Source: Kribbella amoyensis (GTDB taxonomy: Bacteria > Actinomycetota > Actinomycetes > Propionibacteriales > Kribbellaceae). Taken from it: DNA of 64,000 bases. Below, in pieces: positions 34,693-43,375 of the stretch. The notes under the pieces were generated by a model, which was not told the origin of the DNA, did no database searches, and saw only the letters and a list, made by a program, of their open reading frames with translations. A program made the position numbers and the translations under genes. The stretch's first letter is position 1; every line of letters begins with the position of its first letter. The stretch is from positions 4,774,001 through 4,838,000 of the forward strand of contig NZ_VIVK01000001.1 of NCBI RefSeq assembly GCF_007828865.1, given 5' to 3'.

Positions 34693-35974
34693 GCGGCCGT
34701 CCGGTCCCGCCACCGGGGCCGAGCCGCCGAGGTCGCGCGAGCTGGGCCGGCGCGTGCCCTGGCTGGCCGGTGTGCTGGTCGCGGCGGCGCTCGTCGTGGT
34801 GATCGTCACGACCACCCCGTGGCACCTGATCGACCTGCCCAAGCCGGATCCGGCGCTCGACTTCACCACGGCCGAGATCGACCGCCAGCAACGGTTCCGG
34901 GCCGAGTTGTTGCCCTGGTCAACGGCTTCCTGGATCGTCTCGCTGCTGGTCCCGCTGGTGATCGGGTTCAGCCCGCTCGGCCGCCGGATGTACGACGCGC
35001 TGCCGCTCCGCCGCTGGTACCTCGCCGTCCCCGTCCTGGTCGCCGGGCTCGTCCTGCTGACCAGCGTGCTGACGGCACCGTTCGACGTGATGGCCGAGCG
35101 CGTCACCCGCGACTACGGACTGTCCACCGAGAGCTGGGGGCTGTGGCTCCGCGATCGTGCCGTGAACTGGGCGTTGACCTCGCTCGCGCTGATCGCGATC
35201 GCGGTCGGCCTGATCGCCTTGGCGAAGCGCTGGCGGACGTGGTGGTGGGTGCCCGCCTCGATCGCGGCCGCGGTCCTGGTCCTCGGCGTCTCGTTCGCGT
35301 ACCCGGTGCTGGTGGAGCCGCGCTTCAACGACTTCACGTCGCTCGCGCCCGGCCCGCAACGGGACGAGTTCCTGCAGATGGCGCGCGAGGACGGCGTCCC
35401 GGTGAAAGACGTGCTGGTCGCGGACGCGTCGAAGCGGACGACCGCGCTCAACGCGTACGTGTCCGGCTTCGGGTCGACCCGCCGGCTGGTCATCTACGAC
35501 ACGTTGCTCAACGGCGCGTCACCCGCTCAGGTCAAGCTGGTCGTGGCGCACGAGCTCGGGCATGCCGCCGAGGGGGACGTGCTGCACGGGACGGCGATCG
35601 GTGCGCTCGGCGCGGCGTTCGCGGTGATCCTGCTGCGGTTGCTGCTCGGAGCGAAGGTGGCCGATCCACGGCGTACCGCGCTGTTGCTCGCCTTGATCGT
35701 CCTGGGGACCACCTTGGCCGCCCCGGTGCAGAATCTGATCAGCCGCAAGATCGAGGCCCGCGCCGACTACCACTCGCTGCGGCTGACCGACGACCCGCGG
35801 ACCTTCGTCGAGATGCAGCACGCGCTCTCGGTCCGGAACATCTCCGGCCTCGACCCGGCCCGCTGGCGGTACTGGATGTTCGCCAGCCACCCGACGCCGC
35901 CGGAGCGGATCGCGATGGGCCGCGCCTGGGGCGACGAGCACGGCGACCCCGTCCCGCCACTGGTCCAGCGATGA
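34685..35974 (+). CDS. M48-family membrane metallopeptidase (Ste24-like)
   Basis: A 429-aa protein with about six to seven membrane helices. The catalytic motif is VVAHELGHAAEGDVLHG (H289, E290, H293), with a downstream Glu in SRKIEARADYHSL (E357) as third zinc ligand. Length and topology match CAAX-prenyl-protease/Ste24-like M48 peptidases of actinobacteria, which clip membrane proteins. It overlaps the genes on both sides (8 bp and 4 bp), so it is part of a tight operon with the HExxH protein and pimB. Confidence 0.9.
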   Translation: MSERPSGPATGAEPPRSRELGRRVPWLAGVLVAAALVVVIVTTTPWHLIDLPKPDPALDFTTAEIDRQQRFRAELLPWSTASWIVSLLVPLVIGFSPLGRRMYDALPLRRWYLAVPVLVAGLVLLTSVLTAPFDVMAERVTRDYGLSTESWGLWLRDRAVNWALTSLALIAIAVGLIALAKRWRTWWWVPASIAAAVLVLGVSFAYPVLVEPRFNDFTSLAPGPQRDEFLQMAREDGVPVKDVLVADASKRTTALNAYVSGFGSTRRLVIYDTLLNGASPAQVKLVVAHELGHAAEGDVLHGTAIGALGAAFAVILLRLLLGAKVADPRRTALLLALIVLGTTLAAPVQNLISRKIEARADYHSLRLTDDPRTFVEMQHALSVRNISGLDPARWRYWMFASHPTPPERIAMGRAWGDEHGDPVPPLVQR

Positions 35975-37080
35975 CCGTTCTCGTTGTCAGCAACGACTTT
36001 CCCCCGCGGCAAGGTGGCATCGAGACCTTCGTCCGCTCCCTGTGCGACCAACTCGACGACCTGGTCGTCCTGACCTCGCGGGCCCAAGACGACAAGCAGT
36101 ACGACGCGACGCTCCCGTTCCGCGTGGTCCGGGATCGCAGCACGGTATTGCTCCCGACGCCTCGCGTGACCCGGCGGGCCGTCCAGCTGATGCGCGAGCA
36201 CGGCGCCGACCGGGTACTGTTCGGGGCGGCCGCCCCGCTCGGACTGATGGGACCGGCGTTGCGCGAGGCCGGGGCGGAGCGGATCGTGGGGCTCACCCAC
36301 GGCCATGAGACCTGGTGGGCCAAGCTCCCGGCGGCCCGTCAAGCCCTGCGGCGGATCGGCGACGCCGCGGACACGCTCACCACGGTCTCGTCCTGGTGCG
36401 AGGAGCAGATCGCCCCCGCGCTCTCACCGGCAGCGGCCCGGCGGATCCGGCGGCTGACCCCGGGGGTCGACACGGCCCGCTTCCACCCGGACTGCGGGGG
36501 AGCTCTGATCCGCAAGCGGCTCGGTCTCGACGGCCGGCCCGTGGTCGCGTGCGTGGCGCGGCTGGTCGCGCGGAAGGGTCAGGACACCCTGATCCGTGCC
36601 TGGCCGCGCGTGCTCGCCGAAGTCCCGGCCGCGGTGCTGCTCCTGGTCGGCGGTGGACCGGACCGGGCCCGCCTGGAGAAGCTTGCCGACGGCCACGAAT
36701 CTGTCCGGTTCACCGGCGCGGTGCCGTGGACCGAGATCCCGCCGTACCTCGACGCCGCCGATGTGGTCGCAATGCCCAGCAGGACAAGGCGATTCGGCCT
36801 CGAGCCGGAGGCCCTCGGGATCGCCACCCTGGAGGCGTCCGCCACCGGCAAGCCCGTCGTCATCGGTGACTCCGGCGGTACCGCGGACACCGTGCTGCCA
36901 GGCGAGACCGGGTACTTGGCCGACCCGTACAACCCGGTCGCGACGGCGGTCCGCCTGGTCGAGTTGCTCACCGATCCGGCGCACGCCCGCGAGCTCGGCG
37001 CGGCCGGCCGGGAGTGGGTCCGGAGCACCTGGACCTGGGAGCGTTCCGGCGCCCTGCTCCGCGAGCTGCTCGCGCTCTGA
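35971..37080 (+). CDS. pimB: GT4 glycosyltransferase, PimB-type mannosyltransferase
   Basis: A 369-aa protein from the ATG at 35971, overlapping the M48 stop by 4 bp. N-terminal PPRQGGIETFVRSL, central VARLVARKGQDTLIRAWP and the donor-site EALGIATLEASATGKPVV are GT-B fold GT4 features. The closest functional match is the GDP-mannose-dependent alpha-(1-6)-phosphatidylinositol monomannoside mannosyltransferase, which adds the second mannose in PIM synthesis at the inner membrane face. The neighbourhood (NlpC/P60 upstream, fadD15-like and SRPBCC genes farther on) matches the mycobacterial pimB locus. The substrate is assigned by homology and synteny only. Confidence 0.85.
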   Translation: MTVLVVSNDFPPRQGGIETFVRSLCDQLDDLVVLTSRAQDDKQYDATLPFRVVRDRSTVLLPTPRVTRRAVQLMREHGADRVLFGAAAPLGLMGPALREAGAERIVGLTHGHETWWAKLPAARQALRRIGDAADTLTTVSSWCEEQIAPALSPAAARRIRRLTPGVDTARFHPDCGGALIRKRLGLDGRPVVACVARLVARKGQDTLIRAWPRVLAEVPAAVLLLVGGGPDRARLEKLADGHESVRFTGAVPWTEIPPYLDAADVVAMPSRTRRFGLEPEALGIATLEASATGKPVVIGDSGGTADTVLPGETGYLADPYNPVATAVRLVELLTDPAHARELGAAGREWVRSTWTWERSGALLRELLAL

Positions 37081-37093
37081 TCCGGAACCCACG

Positions 37094-37121
37094 AGGACAA
37101 CCGGCGCGGAGCGTGTACTCT
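37094..37121 (+). promoter_or_regulatory. Promoter of the Ala leader peptide and AlaRS-like gene
   Basis: AGGACA (37094-37099) and TACTCT (37116-37121) are 16 bp apart. The -10 is 7 bp from the leader-peptide ATG, so the transcript would begin at or next to that ATG. Confidence 0.5.
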
Positions 37122-37128
37122 GGGCTCC

Positions 37129-37194
37129 ATGCATCAGATGTCGCGCCTTGCCGCAGCCGTACGAGCTCAGTGCTCACCGGCTGCCGCTGCCTGA
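37129..37194 (+). CDS. Ala-rich leader peptide (attenuator)
   Basis: A 21-codon ORF, MHQMSRLAAAV..., ending in PAAAA and TGA. Eight of 21 codons are Ala, in runs of three (37150-37158) and four (37180-37191) plus one single. It is probably leaderless. A hairpin (GCAGCCG 37153-37159 with CGGCTGC 37178-37184, inner GAGC/GCTC) spans both Ala runs, and a strong terminator follows before an alanyl-tRNA-synthetase-like gene. This is the layout of ribosome-mediated attenuation sensing charged tRNA-Ala. Confidence 0.7.
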   Translation: MHQMSRLAAAVRAQCSPAAAA

Positions 37195-37207
37195 CGTCTT
37201 CCTCCAG

Positions 37208-37239
37208 AAACCGGCGACCGGAAACGGTTCGCCGGTTTT
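37208..37239 (+). terminator. Intrinsic terminator of the Ala attenuator
   Basis: Stem AAACCGGCGA-CCG with CGG-T-TCGCCGGTTT around a GAAA loop, followed by a TTTTC run, between the leader peptide and the downstream ATG. The block ACCGGC in the leader (37176-37181) is identical to part of the ascending arm and could compete for the descending arm GCCGGT. Confidence 0.75.
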
Positions 37240-37294
37240 CTCGTTGCCGAGGCCAGGGTTCCGTTCCGGTCCTTCACCGACAAGGACACCTGCC

Positions 37295-38458
37295 ATGGAC
37301 CTCAGCAAGACCTTCATCGACTTCTTCCACCAGCGCGGCCACGTCCCGACCACCGGGTCCTCGCTCATCCCGCGGCCGGGCGATCCGGTGCTGTTCACGA
37401 CCTCGGGCATGCATCCGCTCACGCCCTACCTGGAGGGTGAGCCACATCCGCTCGGCCCGAGACTGGTGGGGATCCAGCGATGTCTGCGCACCACCGACCT
37501 GGACGAAGTGGGCGACTCCACCCACCTGACCGTGTTCGAGATGCTCGGCTCCTGGTCGCTCGGTGACTACGGCACCGAGCAGACGCTGCGCTGGGGGTAC
37601 GAGCTGCTCACCGAGGGATTCGGGATCGACCCGGGCCAGCTGTACGTGACCGTGTTCGGCGGTGACGACCAGGTGGAGCTGGATCAGGAGTCGCTGCGGA
37701 CGTGGCAGTCGCTCGGGGTCCCGATCGAGCTGACCACGGACGACAACTGGTGGTCCAACGGCCCGACCGGACCGTGTGGCCCGGACTCGGAGATCTTCCT
37801 GTGGACCGGCGACGGCTCACCCGAGGGGACGCCGACCACCGACGACCGCTGGGTCGAGGTGTGGAACCACGTGATGATGCGGTACCGCCGGCTCGGCGAC
37901 GGTTCGCTGGAACCGCTGGAGCGCCGCAACATCGACACCGGGCTCGGCCTGGAGCGGCTGACGATGCTGCTCGAAGGCAAGGACTCGGTCTACGACACCA
38001 GCTTGTTCGAGCCGTGGCGGCGGACGATCCCGCGGCTGTGGAAGCTGGACGAGACCGACGAGCGGATCGTGATCGACCACCTGCGGTCCAGCATCGTCGT
38101 GGTCGGCGACGGCGTGCACCCGTCGAACACCGGCCGCGGGTACGTGCTGCGCCGGCTGATCCGCCGGGTGCTGACGATCCTTTGGCGGACCGACGAGTCG
38201 CGCAGCCTGTCGGAGTTGCCGCTGGAGCTGTTCGAGCACACCCTGGAGCACTTCCACCAGGGCGAGCTGGTCACGCTGGTCCGGCGGATCCTGATCGACG
38301 AGGAGATCCGGTTCACCAACCTGCTGGAGCGCGGCCGCAAGGTGCTCAGCCACGACCGGTTCGACAAGACCCTCGACGACAGCGACTTCGAGTACCTGCA
38401 CGAGACCCACGGCCTGCCCCGCGATCTCGTCGTCTCCCTGCTCGAACCGGCGATCTAG
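37295..38458 (+). CDS. Alanyl-tRNA synthetase catalytic-core protein (no editing domain)
   Basis: A 387-aa protein from the ATG at 37295. It has the class II AlaRS core: FIDFFHQRGHVPTTGSSLIP, FTTSGMHPLTPYLEG (motif 1 region), TTDLDEVGDSTHLTVFEMLG (motif 2), GPTGPCGPDSEIF and RRNIDTGLGLERLTMLLEG (motif 3). It continues into the tRNA-recognition helices and stops at 387 aa; full AlaRS is about 880 aa, with editing and C-Ala domains absent here. It may charge tRNA-Ala or alanylate another molecule; the full-length alaS should be elsewhere. Ala-codon attenuation upstream suggests expression when Ala-tRNA is scarce. It converges on the esterase with overlapping stop codons. Confidence 0.85.
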   Translation: MDLSKTFIDFFHQRGHVPTTGSSLIPRPGDPVLFTTSGMHPLTPYLEGEPHPLGPRLVGIQRCLRTTDLDEVGDSTHLTVFEMLGSWSLGDYGTEQTLRWGYELLTEGFGIDPGQLYVTVFGGDDQVELDQESLRTWQSLGVPIELTTDDNWWSNGPTGPCGPDSEIFLWTGDGSPEGTPTTDDRWVEVWNHVMMRYRRLGDGSLEPLERRNIDTGLGLERLTMLLEGKDSVYDTSLFEPWRRTIPRLWKLDETDERIVIDHLRSSIVVVGDGVHPSNTGRGYVLRRLIRRVLTILWRTDESRSLSELPLELFEHTLEHFHQGELVTLVRRILIDEEIRFTNLLERGRKVLSHDRFDKTLDDSDFEYLHETHGLPRDLVVSLLEPAI

Positions 38459-39876
38459 GGAAGGGTCTGGCCGAACACCTGGACTTCCCGGGCGGTCGCC
38501 TCGTACGGTGACCAGCCCGGGTCCCCGGTGGTCGCGAACGCCACCCAGGCGGCGTGTATCCGATCGGCCAGCTCCTGCGGCGGCTCGGTCCCGTAGAGCG
38601 GGGAGGTCGCCGTCGCGAGGTTGTCGAACACGAACGGCAGCTCCAGCGAGTGGCACGCGCCCATACCCTCCAGCGGTGACGGCCACGTGAACTGGTAGAG
38701 GTACGCCGTCCCGCCGGCCGCGCGTTGGGCCTCGGCCAGCTGGATCGTGGGCTGGGTGAAGAAGTACTCGCCGGTGATCGCCATCACGATCTCGCCCGGG
38801 GTCCGGCCGGGAGCGTAGGTCGCGGCGACCGCGGGATCGAGGCCGAGCCGGGCGAGCAACAGCGGCAGCGCCTCGGCGGTGATCGCGGCGGCCTGACCCG
38901 TCGGCACCATGAAGAAGTTGAACTCCTCCCGCGTCGTCCCGGCCAGCAACTCGAGTCCGGACGACGCACCGGCGGCGATCGCGGCCAACGGCTGCTCATG
39001 CAGGAGGTCCCCGTCGATCACCGGGAAGAACGGCATGATCCCGCCGCCCGCGCTGATCGTGGTCGCTCCCCACCGCTGCGGGTCGGGTGCCTGCCGCAGT
39101 TCGAGTGCGACCTGACGCTGAGCCGCGATCAGGTCCTCGACCCGGACCGATCCGAGTCCCGCCACCGTGGCCGGTACGCCGAGGCGCTTGGCCAGTTCGG
39201 CGGTGACCAGGGCGGCGTCGCTCTCGCTCGCGGTCGCATCGGCCTTGCCGCTCTGCACGATCGCGCGTCGGAACAGCCCTCGCGCGGCCGGGACGGCCAT
39301 CAGCGTGGCCACGCTCATCGCCCCGGCGGACTGCCCGCAGATCGTCACCTGGTCAGGGTCGCCGCCGAACGTCGCGATGGTGTCCCGCACCCATTCCAGC
39401 GCGGCCACCTGGTCGAGCAGGCCACGGTTGCTCGGCGCGTCCTCGACCACGCCGAAGCCCTGCACCCCGAGCCGGTAGTTCACGCCGACCAGCACCACGC
39501 CGTCCCGGGCGAAGGCGGCTCCGTCGTACGCCGGGATCGCGTTGGAGCCGTTCCGGAACGCGCCACCGTGGAAGAAGACGAGCACCGGCAGCCCGGAACC
39601 ACCGGGAGTCCAGACGTTCAGGTTGAGGAACTCGTCACCAGGGAGCAACGGGTTCGCCAGCAGCCCGTCGAACGGCGGCTCGTACGGTGGTTGCGGTGCC
39701 GTCGGACCGAGAACCGTTGCGTCGCGCACGCCGTCCCACGCCACCACCGGGCGGGGTGGTTCGAAGGCGGCGGGGCCGGCCGCGGCCGCGGCGTACGGGA
39801 TGCCGAGGTACCGGGCGACTCCGTGGTCGGTGGCTCCGCGGACCTGGCCGCCCGGCACAGTGACGATCGATTCCAT
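38455..39876 (-). CDS. Type B carboxylesterase
   Basis: A 473-aa protein from the ATG at 39876, with AGAGG 9 bp upstream; the ATG at 39885 is an alternative. Family marks are GIPYAAAAAG near the N-terminus, the oxyanion hole FFHGGAF, the nucleophile GQSAGAMS (S183) and the His in GACHSLELPF. It hydrolyses carboxylic esters (para-nitrobenzyl esterase/cholinesterase-like fold). No signal peptide is apparent, so it is cytosolic. Natural substrate unknown; the neighbours give no pathway. Confidence 0.92.
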   Translation of the reverse strand: MESIVTVPGGQVRGATDHGVARYLGIPYAAAAAGPAAFEPPRPVVAWDGVRDATVLGPTAPQPPYEPPFDGLLANPLLPGDEFLNLNVWTPGGSGLPVLVFFHGGAFRNGSNAIPAYDGAAFARDGVVLVGVNYRLGVQGFGVVEDAPSNRGLLDQVAALEWVRDTIATFGGDPDQVTICGQSAGAMSVATLMAVPAARGLFRRAIVQSGKADATASESDAALVTAELAKRLGVPATVAGLGSVRVEDLIAAQRQVALELRQAPDPQRWGATTISAGGGIMPFFPVIDGDLLHEQPLAAIAAGASSGLELLAGTTREEFNFFMVPTGQAAAITAEALPLLLARLGLDPAVAATYAPGRTPGEIVMAITGEYFFTQPTIQLAEAQRAAGGTAYLYQFTWPSPLEGMGACHSLELPFVFDNLATATSPLYGTEPPQELADRIHAAWVAFATTGDPGWSPYEATAREVQVFGQTLP

Positions 39877-39925
39877 GGTCGTCATCCTCTCGGGCCGGGC
39901 CGGGCCGGGCCGCGGCCTGTCGACG

Positions 39926-40954
39926 TCAGAGGCCGGCGGGGTCCAGATCGGTCCGCCCGGTCTTGCCCGCATCGCCGAGCAGCGCGGCCTCGTCGTCGGC
40001 GTCGAACTCCTCTGCCGGTGGGATCTCTGGGGGCGCGACCTTGCCGACCGAGGACTGCGCGACGAACGCGCCGAGCAGCACGATCGCGCCGCCGATGATC
40101 TGGTTCGTCCGCAACGTCTCGTTCAGCAGCACGAGCGCGAACAGGCTCGCCGCCACCACCTCGACGTACGCCACCGCGCCGCCGATCGCCGCGGACAGCC
40201 GTTGTACCGCGGCCGCGCCGGCCAGGTACGCGATCACCGTGCTCATCACGATCAGCCAGGCGGCGAGTACCCAGCCGGGCGCGGACCGCTGACCGATCGC
40301 GATCGTGTCGGTCAGCGCGTGCCACGGGATCCCCCACGGCGCCGCGATCGCGGTCAGCAGGAGCGCGCCGACGATGCTGCCGGCCGCTGTCATCACCAGC
40401 GGATCGGCGACCCCGGTGAGCTTGTCGATCAGCAGGAAGTACGTCGCCTGGCAGGCGGCCGCGCCGAGTCCGGCGAGCAGGCCGATCAGGTCGAGCTGCA
40501 ACCCGGACCAGATCTCGACCACCACGGCCAGCCCGGCCAGCGCGATTCCGACGCCGAGCGCCGCCGAGCGCGGGACGGCGACCTTGCGGCCGAACTTCAG
40601 CCAGCCGACCACCAGCACCGGGCCGGAGAACTCGAGCAGGATCGCGATCCCGACCGGCAGCCGGCTGGCCGCGATGAAGAACAGCGTCTGGCAACCGGCG
40701 ATCCCGGTCAGGCCGTACAGCACGAGCTGCGGCCAGGACGCCCGGGCAGCGCGGATCCCGGCACTGCCGCGGAGGATCAGGGCGAGCGGGACGAGCAAGG
40801 CGGCGGCGCCCAGGATGCGCAGCCAGGCGGCCTGTTGCGGCGACATCCCGGCCCCGATCAGGGCCTTCGCGAACGGCCCCGACCCACCGAACGTGATCGC
40901 CGAGAACACGGCGAACCCCAGCCCGATCGACTTCCTGCGAGCCGCGTCCTGCAT
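39926..40954 (-). CDS. EamA/DMT-family transporter
   Basis: A 342-aa membrane protein from the ATG at 40954 (MQDAARRKSIG), with GGGAG about 6 bp upstream; longer readings lack support. About ten helices form two EamA repeats (first repeat from GLGFAVFSAITFGGSGPFAK, second around CQATYFLLIDK). The C-terminus is a short acidic tail. Family members export amino acids or other metabolites by proton exchange. Substrate unknown. Confidence 0.9.
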   Translation of the reverse strand: MQDAARRKSIGLGFAVFSAITFGGSGPFAKALIGAGMSPQQAAWLRILGAAALLVPLALILRGSAGIRAARASWPQLVLYGLTGIAGCQTLFFIAASRLPVGIAILLEFSGPVLVVGWLKFGRKVAVPRSAALGVGIALAGLAVVVEIWSGLQLDLIGLLAGLGAAACQATYFLLIDKLTGVADPLVMTAAGSIVGALLLTAIAAPWGIPWHALTDTIAIGQRSAPGWVLAAWLIVMSTVIAYLAGAAAVQRLSAAIGGAVAYVEVVAASLFALVLLNETLRTNQIIGGAIVLLGAFVAQSSVGKVAPPEIPPAEEFDADDEAALLGDAGKTGRTDLDPAGL

Positions 40955-41104
40955 GTCCACTCCCACTACCTCATCCGGCCGCGCGAGGCCGGCGCCTGTA
41001 CATGGGCATAACGCTCTCACACTCATTACACGCCGTCGAGAGCATTCTCAGCCGGTGAACCGCAAGATGGCGCCACGCACCACGGTCGTCGCCGCAGGTC
41101 AGGA

Positions 41105-42082
41105 TCAGCCGACCGACGCGTCGACCACAGCCTGCCCGACCTCGGTCCGCCGGTAGTGCACCTGGTGACCGGTCCGTCGCCGCGCCGCGAGCCCCGCCCC
41201 GGTCAACGCCGCCAGGTGCTCGGCCACCGTCCCGAGGGCCAGCCCGTACTGGGCCGCGAGCGCGCTCGTCGTCGCCGGCGGGTCCAACGCGACCAACAGT
41301 GTCGCCCTCGTCCGGCCGAGTAACCGGGCCAGCGGATCCGGGGGAGCCGGCGCGTCCGACCACAGCCGGGCCGCACCCCGTGCCGGGTACACCAGGGTCG
41401 TTTGGTAGCTGGGTCCGACCACGGCGACGAGATGCGGCCACGCGAACACGCCTGGTACCAGCAGCAGCCCTTGTCCGGTCAGCTCGTGGTCGGGCTCGCG
41501 GTACTTGGCGGCGACCAGCTGATCGCCCTGCCAGGACAGCGTCGGGTGGAGATCGTCGAACAGCCGGGCCAGTCCGCCCGTGGTCAGCTGCTGTCCGCGG
41601 TACGCGATGTCGTCCTCGAGCACCCGGCTGAGCATCGGCCAGTCCGGTTCCACCAACGCCGTCCACGCGGTCTCGAGCTGGTCGGCGAACCGCTCCCGGG
41701 TCCCGGCGAGATCGGCCAGCATCCGGTCGATTTGCGGGCCGCCGGGATTGCCGAGCTCGTCCCGTGACCGGATCAGCTCGGACCGGACCAGGTCGAGCGG
41801 GGTCGCGCGGACCCGGGCGAGCTCCGTCCCGAATCTGGCCCGGCTCGCCTTCGGTGGCGGCGTCAGGAAGTCGGGCGTGAACCCGGTCCGTGGCTGGACC
41901 GCCTTCAGCATGCCCAGGTCGAGCTTGGCCGCCGTCTCCGCCTTCGCGGCCACCCATCCGGCGTACAGCGGCCGGTGCCGGCGGCTGTGCAGGACCCGGA
42001 CCGCCGACATCGTCTCCCACAACGGGGACAGGCCGAACCGGCAGCGCAGTGTATCGGCCTGGCTGAACCGCAGCACGGTCAT
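41105..42082 (-). CDS. ArsR-type winged-helix regulator (long form)
   Basis: A 325-aa protein from the ATG at 42082, with GAGG 9 bp upstream. The N-terminal 240 residues hold a domain of unknown fold (FGLSPLWETMSAVRVLHSRRH...LYAGW is typical of this actinobacterial type). The C-terminal winged helix reads RATLLVALDPPATTSALAAQ ... LAALTGAGLAARRRTGHQVHY. It is divergent from an MFS transporter gene, its likely target, with a palindrome between them. Confidence 0.87.
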   Translation of the reverse strand: MTVLRFSQADTLRCRFGLSPLWETMSAVRVLHSRRHRPLYAGWVAAKAETAAKLDLGMLKAVQPRTGFTPDFLTPPPKASRARFGTELARVRATPLDLVRSELIRSRDELGNPGGPQIDRMLADLAGTRERFADQLETAWTALVEPDWPMLSRVLEDDIAYRGQQLTTGGLARLFDDLHPTLSWQGDQLVAAKYREPDHELTGQGLLLVPGVFAWPHLVAVVGPSYQTTLVYPARGAARLWSDAPAPPDPLARLLGRTRATLLVALDPPATTSALAAQYGLALGTVAEHLAALTGAGLAARRRTGHQVHYRRTEVGQAVVDASVG

Positions 42083-42098
42083 CGGGGCCACCTCGTTG

Positions 42099-42116
42099 TT
42101 TCGGCGTGACCCGAAA
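42099..42116. promoter_or_regulatory. Probable operator between arsR-type and MFS genes
   Basis: The inverted repeat TTTCGG-N6-CCGAAA lies in the 73-bp gap between the divergent genes, a fitting place for the regulator to bind. Confidence 0.45.
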
Positions 42117-42155
42117 GTCTACTCCCGAGCGGCGAACGGCCCGAAGCTCGGAGCC

Positions 42156-43349
42156 ATGACGACAACCCTGCCGGCGAACGGCTATCGCACGGTGCTCCGC
42201 ATCGCCGGGATGCCGGCCGTCTTCGGCGCGCACGCGGTCTCGATGCTCGGTACCGTCGCGGCCCAGGTGGCGCTGTCCATCCTGGTGTTCGAGCGGACCG
42301 CGTCGCCGTTGCTCTCGGCCCTGGTCCTGGTCTGCTCGTTCCTGCCGTACGCGTTCGGTGGGACCGCGCTCTCGTCGCTGTCGGACCGGTTCCCGGCGCG
42401 GCGCGTGCTGGTCGGGTGCGATCTGGTCAGCGCGGCCGCGATCACGCTGATGCTGATCCCCGGACTGCCGGTGGCCGCGTTGCTCGGGCTGCTCCTGCTT
42501 ACCGGGGTGGTCGCGCCGATCTTCGCCGGGGCCCGGGCCGCCAGCCTCGCGCACCTGTTGCCGGCCGACCTCTTCCCGATCGGCAGGTCGTTGCTCCGGG
42601 CAATCAGTCAGCTGACCGTGCTGACCGGGTTCGCCGTCGGCGCGGTCGCGGTCGCCGCGATCGGCCCGACCTGGTTGCTCGCGCTCGACGTGGTGACGTT
42701 CGTGGCCTCGGCCGCGCTGATCGGATTCGGGACGCCTTTCACCCCCGCGGTCCCCTCCGACCGCGGCACGGTGCAGGACTCGCTCGCTGGTCTGCGGTAC
42801 CTCTTCGGCCGACGGCGGTTGCGCAATCTCATCCTGCTCACCTGGGTCGCACCGGCGTTCTCCTCGGTCCCGGACGGCCTCGCGGTCGCGTACACCGCCG
42901 AAGCCGGGGCCGCCGCGACCGCAGCCGGTGCGCTCTTCACCGGGTACGCCGCGGGGACCGTCCTCGGCGAGCTCGTCGTCGCCCGGTTGTCACCCGAGAC
43001 CCGGCGCCGCCTGGTGCTGCCGCTGGTCCTCGCGAGCCAGGTCCCCGCGATCGCGTTCCTGGCCACGCCGTCGGTCCCGGTCGCGGCGGTGTTGCTGGCG
43101 ATCGCGGGCAGCGGGTTCGCGTTCAACCAGGGCATCGACCCGCTCATCCTCGGCGCCACCGATCCGGCGTACCGGGGGCGGTTGTTCACCGTGCAGACCA
43201 GCGGGCTGATGGCGATCCAGGGGGTGAGCATCGCGCTCGCCGGAGTGGTGGGAACGCTGATCCGGCCGGGGCTGACGATCGCGATCGCGGGCGTGCTCGG
43301 GACCTGCGTGACGCTCTGGCTGGCCCGGCGCGCGCTGACCACGCCTTGA
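42156..43349 (+). CDS. MFS transporter (drug-efflux-like)
   Basis: A 397-aa protein from the ATG at 42156, with twelve predicted helices. The loop between helices 2 and 3 has the MFS signature as SLSDRFPARRVLVG. It belongs to the general efflux group (MFS_3-like), probably proton-driven. It is divergent from the ArsR-type regulator. Substrate unknown. Confidence 0.9.
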   Translation: MTTTLPANGYRTVLRIAGMPAVFGAHAVSMLGTVAAQVALSILVFERTASPLLSALVLVCSFLPYAFGGTALSSLSDRFPARRVLVGCDLVSAAAITLMLIPGLPVAALLGLLLLTGVVAPIFAGARAASLAHLLPADLFPIGRSLLRAISQLTVLTGFAVGAVAVAAIGPTWLLALDVVTFVASAALIGFGTPFTPAVPSDRGTVQDSLAGLRYLFGRRRLRNLILLTWVAPAFSSVPDGLAVAYTAEAGAAATAAGALFTGYAAGTVLGELVVARLSPETRRRLVLPLVLASQVPAIAFLATPSVPVAAVLLAIAGSGFAFNQGIDPLILGATDPAYRGRLFTVQTSGLMAIQGVSIALAGVVGTLIRPGLTIAIAGVLGTCVTLWLARRALTTP

Positions 43350-43375
43350 TTGCCTGCCGCCCATACTCTGGTGGG

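Noticed and set aside
37129..37240. T-box riboswitch controlling the AlaRS-like gene
   Set aside because: No T-box sequence or specifier-loop architecture; the Ala-rich ORF and terminator fit ribosome-mediated attenuation better.
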